In this document: positions 5,403 through 7,772 of the stretch, in pieces | Layout of the letters: every line of letters starts with the position of its first letter | Position numbering within the stretch: the first letter of the stretch is position 1 | Assembly (NCBI GenBank): GCA_018665005.1 | Contig: JABJEE010000035.1 | Coordinates: 1 to 7,772 of the forward strand | Source of the DNA: Flavobacteriales bacterium | GTDB taxonomy: Bacteria; Bacteroidota; Bacteroidia; Flavobacteriales_D; Crocinitomicaceae | DNA length: 7,772 nt | Direction of reading: 5' to 3' | Program-made: the position numbers and the translations under genes | The notes under the pieces: model-generated | Database searches by the model: none | What the model was told of the DNA's origin: nothing | What the model saw: the letters and a program-made list of their open reading frames with translations, nothing else

Positions 5403-6779
5403 GTGTCAATCAAGCTCCGTTTAATTATAATGAGTTTTCTCCAGTTTTATGTCTGGGGAGCCTGGTTAATTACAATGGCAAATTATTGGTTCGGAACCAT
5501 GCAGTGGGACCCCACTAAATTTGGTGCAGTTTTCAGTACAATGGGAATCGCTTCTGTTTTCATGCCAACTTTAATGGGGGTAGTAGCCGATCGTTGGTTG
5601 AATGCGGAAAAATTGTATGGAATTCTTCATTTTTTTTATGCCTGTGCCCTAATATATTTACCTCAAATAACAGATCCTGATTCGTTCTTTTTTGTGATGC
5701 TTTTAGCCATGATATTTTATATGCCTACCATTGCATTGACGAATTCAATTTCGTTCACGGTATTAAAAAACAATAATTTAGATCTTATTAAAGATTATCC
5801 TCCTATTCGAGTTTGGGGTACAGTTGGTTTTATAGTGGCAATGTGGATAACGAATTTAACCGGAAATAAATCGTCTGAAAATCAATTTTATTTGGCTGGA
5901 ATTGTTGCCATTGCCCTTGGTATTTATGCTTTTACACTTCCCAAATGTAAGCCCGAAAAAACAGCCTCTAAAAACCAATCGATTTTTGATACATTCGGAC
6001 TAAATGCATTTAAGTTATTCGCCAACTATAAAATGGCACTCTTCTTTATTTTCTCCATGTTTTTAGGAGCAGCCTTGCAATTGACAAATGCGTTTGGTGA
6101 TGTTTTTTTGAGTGAGTTTGAACAGTTTCCAAAGTACGCCGATTCTTTCGTGGTAAAATATTCTACGATTATTATGTCCATATCTCAAGTTTCGGAAACT
6201 CTTTTCATTCTTGCTATTCCTTTTTTCTTAAGGAAATTTGGAATTAAAAAAGTGATGCTAATAAGTATGTTTGCTTGGGTCCTGAGATTCGCAACATTTT
6301 CATTTGGCGATCCAGCGGAAGGTTTGTGGTTGATAATATTTTCTTGTATTGTTTATGGAATGGCCTTTGACTTTTTTAATATTTCCGGCTCTCTTTTTGT
6401 AGAATCCCAAACAACGGCAAAGACACGTTCTTCTGCTCAAGGATTATTTATGATGATGACAAACGGGTTTGGGGCTATTTTTGGAAGTTTAGCAGCTGGT
6501 TGGTTAATTGACAATTACTACACACTAAAATTTACTACTACGAATGAACTAGCCAGTTATTTGGATACAACTGCGGACAATTCAAAATTATTAGAACTAT
6601 TGGATAAATTTCAAATCACAGTTGGGTCTAATGGCTCTCTTTCACAAGAAGTTATGATGAAGGACTGGTCTGGAATTTGGCTTGCATTTGCTATCTATGC
6701 TTTAATAATTGCTATTCTGTTCGCTCTATTATTTAAACACAAACACGACCCAGAAGAAATTAAAGAGATGAGTCACTAA
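5403..6779 (+). CDS. Nucleoside:H+ symporter-like MFS transporter (NupG/XapB family)
   Basis: This 458-residue inner-membrane protein has 12 predicted helices (about 7-27, 41-61, 70-88, 95-117, 135-150, 162-178, 211-231, 252-274, 283-300, 308-330, 345-370, 422-444). It resembles the Nuc_H_symport branch of the major facilitator superfamily: an N-terminal R-L-x-I-M-S-F-L-Q-F-x-V-W-G-A-W (6-21), a motif-A-like G-V-V-A-D-R-W (59-65), P-x-I-R-V-W-G-T-V-G-F (134-143), and a central cytoplasmic loop (about 180-205) rich in lysine. The start is GTG at 5403; the next ATG (codon 10) would cut into the first conserved segment, so GTG is preferred. A loop of about 50 residues between helices 11 and 12 makes it longer than E. 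coli NupG. It directly follows the nuclease gene, which suggests nucleoside salvage, but the substrate is not proven by sequence. The gene ends 2 nt from the convergent bshB1. Confidence 0.8.
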   Translation: MSIKLRLIIMSFLQFYVWGAWLITMANYWFGTMQWDPTKFGAVFSTMGIASVFMPTLMGVVADRWLNAEKLYGILHFFYACALIYLPQITDPDSFFFVMLLAMIFYMPTIALTNSISFTVLKNNNLDLIKDYPPIRVWGTVGFIVAMWITNLTGNKSSENQFYLAGIVAIALGIYAFTLPKCKPEKTASKNQSIFDTFGLNAFKLFANYKMALFFIFSMFLGAALQLTNAFGDVFLSEFEQFPKYADSFVVKYSTIIMSISQVSETLFILAIPFFLRKFGIKKVMLISMFAWVLRFATFSFGDPAEGLWLIIFSCIVYGMAFDFFNISGSLFVESQTTAKTRSSAQGLFMMMTNGFGAIFGSLAAGWLIDNYYTLKFTTTNELASYLDTTADNSKLLELLDKFQITVGSNGSLSQEVMMKDWSGIWLAFAIYALIIAILFALLFKHKHDPEEIKEMSH

Positions 6780-6781
6780 CC

Positions 6782-7498
6782 TTATTTCAAAGTAAAAAGG
6801 TCAGAAGTCCCAATGGTTCTGTCGATATTAAAAGCCTCTCCATATTTTACTCCTAATTCTCTACCGTAACAGAGCATTCGACCTTCTATGAAATCAAAAA
6901 ATTCTTTACCCGAAATTGGGGTATCCATTTCCTCTGAATTCGGATTATAAAATTGACTGCTGTAACATTTGATGAGATTAACCTTTTCAGACCCATGAGA
7001 ACTTACATCTAAAATGAAATCAGGTGTTAAATAATAATCCTGAATATAATGCAAGAGTAAACGTGGTCTATATTTGGTCTGTGGAATTCCATCATGTTCA
7101 GTTTTAATTTTATCCAATCCAGAAAGAAAGGATGCATCTGCAACCAATTTGGCTCCTTTTCCATGGTCTGGGTGGCGATCGCTGAGAGAATTTGCAAGAA
7201 TAATTTCAGGTTGATGTAATCTGATTTTCTCAATGATTTTGATTTTATTCTCATGAGATAACTCAAATGTTCCGTCTCCCAAATTTAGATTTGAACGGAC
7301 TTTCAGTCCCAACATTTGACCAGCTTTTTCTGATTCCTTATAGCGTTGTTCGATGCTTCCTCGGGTACCTAATTCACCTTCGGTTAGATCAATAATACCA
7401 ATGGATTTACCTTCATCCGAATATTTTAATAGAGTTGCGCCAACTGATATTTCGACATCATCTGGGTGTGCTCCAAAGGCTAGTATATCGAGTTTCAT
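6782..7498 (-). CDS. bshB1: Bacillithiol biosynthesis deacetylase BshB1 (LmbE-like zinc hydrolase)
   Basis: The protein is 238 residues, full length for the family. BshB1 removes the acetyl group from GlcNAc-malate, giving GlcN-malate for coupling with cysteine to make bacillithiol, a cytoplasmic thiol used by Firmicutes, Deinococcus and many Bacteroidota. Zinc-site residues are visible: A10-H11-P12-D13-D14-x-E16 and the second motif D107-R-H109-P-D-H112; by family comparison H11, D14 and H112 bind the metal and D13 acts as base. BshB1-type features are L-T-E-G-E-L-G-T-R-G-S (38-48), F-L-S-G-L-D-K-I near 124-131, H-Y-I-Q-D-Y and C-Y-x-S-Q-F-Y-N-P, which separate it from general LmbE proteins. 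The ATG (7498-7496) is the base directly after the gcvP stop codon, so translation is likely coupled. The other bacillithiol genes (bshA, bshC) are not in this window. Confidence 0.93.
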   Translation of the reverse strand: MKLDILAFGAHPDDVEISVGATLLKYSDEGKSIGIIDLTEGELGTRGSIEQRYKESEKAGQMLGLKVRSNLNLGDGTFELSHENKIKIIEKIRLHQPEIILANSLSDRHPDHGKGAKLVADASFLSGLDKIKTEHDGIPQTKYRPRLLLHYIQDYYLTPDFILDVSSHGSEKVNLIKCYSSQFYNPNSEEMDTPISGKEFFDFIEGRMLCYGRELGVKYGEAFNIDRTIGTSDLFTLK

Positions 7499-7772
7499 TT
7501 AATCTAAATGTACGTAACTTTCAACGCTTGGACAAGCACAAACAAGGTTTCTATCACCAAAAGCATTATCAACTCGTCTAACTGGAACCCAATATTTATT
7601 GTCTATCAAATAGGGAAGAGGGTAAGCTGCCTCTTGGGGTGAATATGGGTAATTCCAATTTTTATTGATGATACAGTTCGCTGTATGTGGAGCGTTCTTG
7701 AGTAAATTATTTTCCTTATCCGCATGTCCGTTTTCAATTTCTTTTATTTCTTCACGAATTTTAATCATGGCG
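7499..7772 (-). CDS. gcvP: Glycine dehydrogenase (decarboxylating, P-protein) C-terminal end, 5' part outside window
   Basis: The visible 90 residues are the end of the glycine cleavage system P-protein, a PLP enzyme of roughly 950 residues that decarboxylates glycine and passes the aminomethyl group to the lipoyl H-protein. The frame stays open to the right edge (A-M-I-K-I-R-E-E-I), so the ATG at 7768 is an internal methionine and not the start. Diagnostic pieces are L-K-N-A-P-H-T-A (23-30 counting from that Met), the W-x-Y-P-Y-S-P-Q-E-A-A-Y-P-L-P block (38-52), and R-V-D-N-A-F-G-D-R-N-L-V-C-A-C-P (65-80), all hallmarks of the GcvP C-terminal domain that lines the active-site entrance. The TAA stop at 7501-7499 abuts the bshB1 ATG with zero spacing. 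The identification is secure. Whether P is one chain or split cannot be seen, but bacteroidotal P-proteins are usually a single chain. Confidence 0.93.
   Translation of the reverse strand, partial: AMIKIREEIKEIENGHADKENNLLKNAPHTANCIINKNWNYPYSPQEAAYPLPYLIDNKYWVPVRRVDNAFGDRNLVCACPSVESYVHLD

Noticed and set aside
7027..7266. Minus-strand open frame of 79 codons inside bshB1
   Set aside because: It is an alternative frame of bshB1, which has intact catalytic motifs across the same bases.
7499..7768. ATG at 7768 as the start of a small 89-residue gene
   Set aside because: The frame stays open to the window edge and matches the C-terminal end of GcvP, so this Met is internal.
1..7772. CRISPR array, insertion sequence, toxin-antitoxin or defence island
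   Set aside because: No spaced repeats, transposase, terminal inverted repeats or known defence domains are visible; all substantial frames are assigned to core gene families.

Overview
This window looks like chromosomal core DNA from a member of the Bacteroidota, most likely a free-living (possibly marine) flavobacterium-type organism. The evidence is AT-rich coding sequence, a truncated gene ending in a type IX secretion (T9SS) C-terminal sorting tail, Bacteroidota-style promoter boxes (TAnnTTTG) in place of E. coli-type -10 boxes, few clear Shine-Dalgarno sites, and a gene set typical of the phylum: menaquinone MenA, bacillithiol deacetylase BshB1, a bifunctional nuclease with a UVR tail, and a DbpA-like helicase with DEFD in motif II. 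The class and genus cannot be fixed from the sequence alone.

Layout. (1) 3-92: the 3' end of a plus-strand gene for a secreted T9SS substrate, closed by a strong intrinsic terminator at 111-141. (2) 147-1852, minus strand: a two-gene unit of a DbpA-type DEAD-box RNA helicase followed after 8 nt by a small DoxX-like membrane protein. (3) 1927-2001, minus strand: tRNA-Pro(GGG), followed by a perfect 12-bp hairpin (1892-1918) that probably ends the tRNA transcript before the helicase gene. (4) 2074-2991, plus strand: menA, divergent from the tRNA. (5) 3078-6779, plus strand: etfB, etfA, a bifunctional nuclease/UVR protein and a 12-TM nucleoside:H+ symporter-type transporter. Gaps are 17, 33 and 1 nt, and a good Bacteroidota promoter lies just before etfB. 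(6) 6782-7772, minus strand, convergent with only 2 nt between stop codons: the C-terminal end of gcvP (running off the right edge), with bshB1 starting at the very next base after its stop codon.

How the genes relate. MenA makes the membrane quinone (menaquinone), and EtfAB passes electrons from acyl-CoA and related flavin dehydrogenases towards the quinone pool, so region 3-5 has a respiratory theme. The nuclease and nucleoside transporter pair suggests nucleic-acid or nucleoside salvage, but this is inferred only from adjacency. The gcvP-bshB1 pair joins glycine/one-carbon metabolism to low-molecular-weight thiol synthesis.

I see no mobile element, CRISPR array, prophage or defence system. 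The window looks like ordinary core genome, and the items of interest are mostly gene-junction architecture, regulatory dyads and motif variants rather than a new system.
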